Assembly: GCA_018646565.1 (NCBI GenBank)
Contig: JABGUO010000403.1
Coordinates: 1 to 7,824, forward strand
Direction: 5' to 3'
DNA: 7,824 nt
Origin: Opitutia bacterium
GTDB lineage: Bacteria > Verrucomicrobiota > Verrucomicrobiia > Opitutales > Seribacteraceae
Positions 7,459 to 7,824 of the stretch are shown piece by piece. Position 1 is the stretch's first letter, and each line of letters starts with the position of its first letter. The notes below the pieces were generated by a model that saw only the letters and a program-made list of their open reading frames with translations, was not told the origin of the DNA and did no database searches. The position numbers were made by a program, and so were the translations under genes.

Positions 7459-7824
7459 ATGTGGATCGATATTTTTAAATTTTGCATATCTCTCTTTTGG
7501 GCTGGTAGCATTGCTTTTGTTTGCCACGCGAAGGAGGCACCCATTCCTGAAGACCCCCAAGACCGATTGGGTCCCGGGCTCACCAGCTTTTTTGAGCGGG
7601 AAGGTTCACCGCCTGACTACAATGTCACACGCAATCATTTGCATGTGGGGTTCCGCTGGCAGCCGTATCCAAACCAACCCAAGAATTCTGAGGCCGACAT
7701 CCAAAGGGAGCTTGGTAAAGTGGCGAGCTATGCAAGTTTTTGGTACATGTCACTGCACACCCTTCCACACAGAAAAAGTTTGGATTATAAGAATCATCCA
7801 TCGAGCGATGCACTTGCCATTCGA
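7459..7824 (+). CDS. Exported protein of unknown function, 3' end missing
   Basis: The frame is open from the ATG at 7459 to the window end, giving 122 residues. The N-terminus looks like a Sec signal peptide: a Lys at 7, a hydrophobic stretch at about 8-22 and a plausible cleavage after CHA at 22-24, followed by a Pro- and acid-rich mature start. The visible mature part is polar, with aromatic-rich patches (HVGFRWQPYP, ASFWYMSLHTLP) and a predicted helix before the second. I do not recognise the family. An extracytoplasmic enzyme such as a glycoside hydrolase would fit the style but cannot be supported from this part. AGGA at 7453-7456 is a Shine-Dalgarno-like match but only 2 bases from the ATG. 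A 61-bp AT-rich gap (about 30% GC) separates it from the second DUF1501 gene; I see no convincing terminator or promoter there, so it may be co-transcribed. It is probably a real gene because of its signal peptide, codon pattern and long open frame. Confidence 0.75.
   Translation, partial: MWIDIFKFCISLFWAGSIAFVCHAKEAPIPEDPQDRLGPGLTSFFEREGSPPDYNVTRNHLHVGFRWQPYPNQPKNSEADIQRELGKVASYASFWYMSLHTLPHRKSLDYKNHPSSDALAIR

Noticed and set aside
7407..7568. Direct repeat CAAGACCGATT at 7407-7417 and 7558-7568
   Set aside because: It is only 11 bases, with no flanking similarity, and one copy is in coding sequence; likely chance.

Overview
This is a fragment of a bacterial genome from the PVC superphylum (Planctomycetota, Verrucomicrobiota and relatives). 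The basis is gene content. The window holds PSCyt1/PSCyt2(DUF1549)/PSD1(DUF1553) cytochrome-like proteins alternating with DUF1501 proteins, and these families are hallmarks of, and strongly expanded in, PVC genomes. The moderate GC content leans towards a marine verrucomicrobial or a low-GC planctomycete lineage, but the sequence does not settle which. Shine-Dalgarno sequences are weak or absent at every start.

Layout, all on the + strand: (1) 2-2119, the 3' part of a PSCyt2-PSD1 protein whose upstream end is cut by the window, with a discoidin-like (F5/8 type C) galactose-binding-fold domain in its middle; (2) 2130-3587, a DUF1501 protein with a twin-arginine signal; (3) 3643-5997, a complete PSCyt1-PSCyt2-PSD1 protein with a Sec signal peptide; (4) 5994-7397, a second twin-arginine DUF1501 protein, overlapping gene 3 by ATGA; (5) 7459-7824, the 5' end of an exported protein that I cannot assign, running off the window. 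Gaps are 10, 55, -4 and 61 bp, so the first four genes look like one operon. Gene 5 follows a short AT-rich gap with no clear terminator.

The logic is two successive copies of a two-gene module: an exported haem-c-like/DUF1549/DUF1553 protein, then its DUF1501 partner. The two DUF1549 proteins carry different subfamily signatures and only one has the discoidin-like insert, so this is not a recent tandem duplication. The biochemical role of these families is not established. Export signals, possible haem and metal sites and the carbohydrate-binding-like domain suggest periplasmic or cell-surface work, perhaps oxidative or hydrolytic handling of polysaccharides. That is inference.

No tRNA, rRNA, CRISPR array, insertion sequence or convincing promoter or terminator was seen. 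One imperfect hairpin lies just before the start codon of gene 3.
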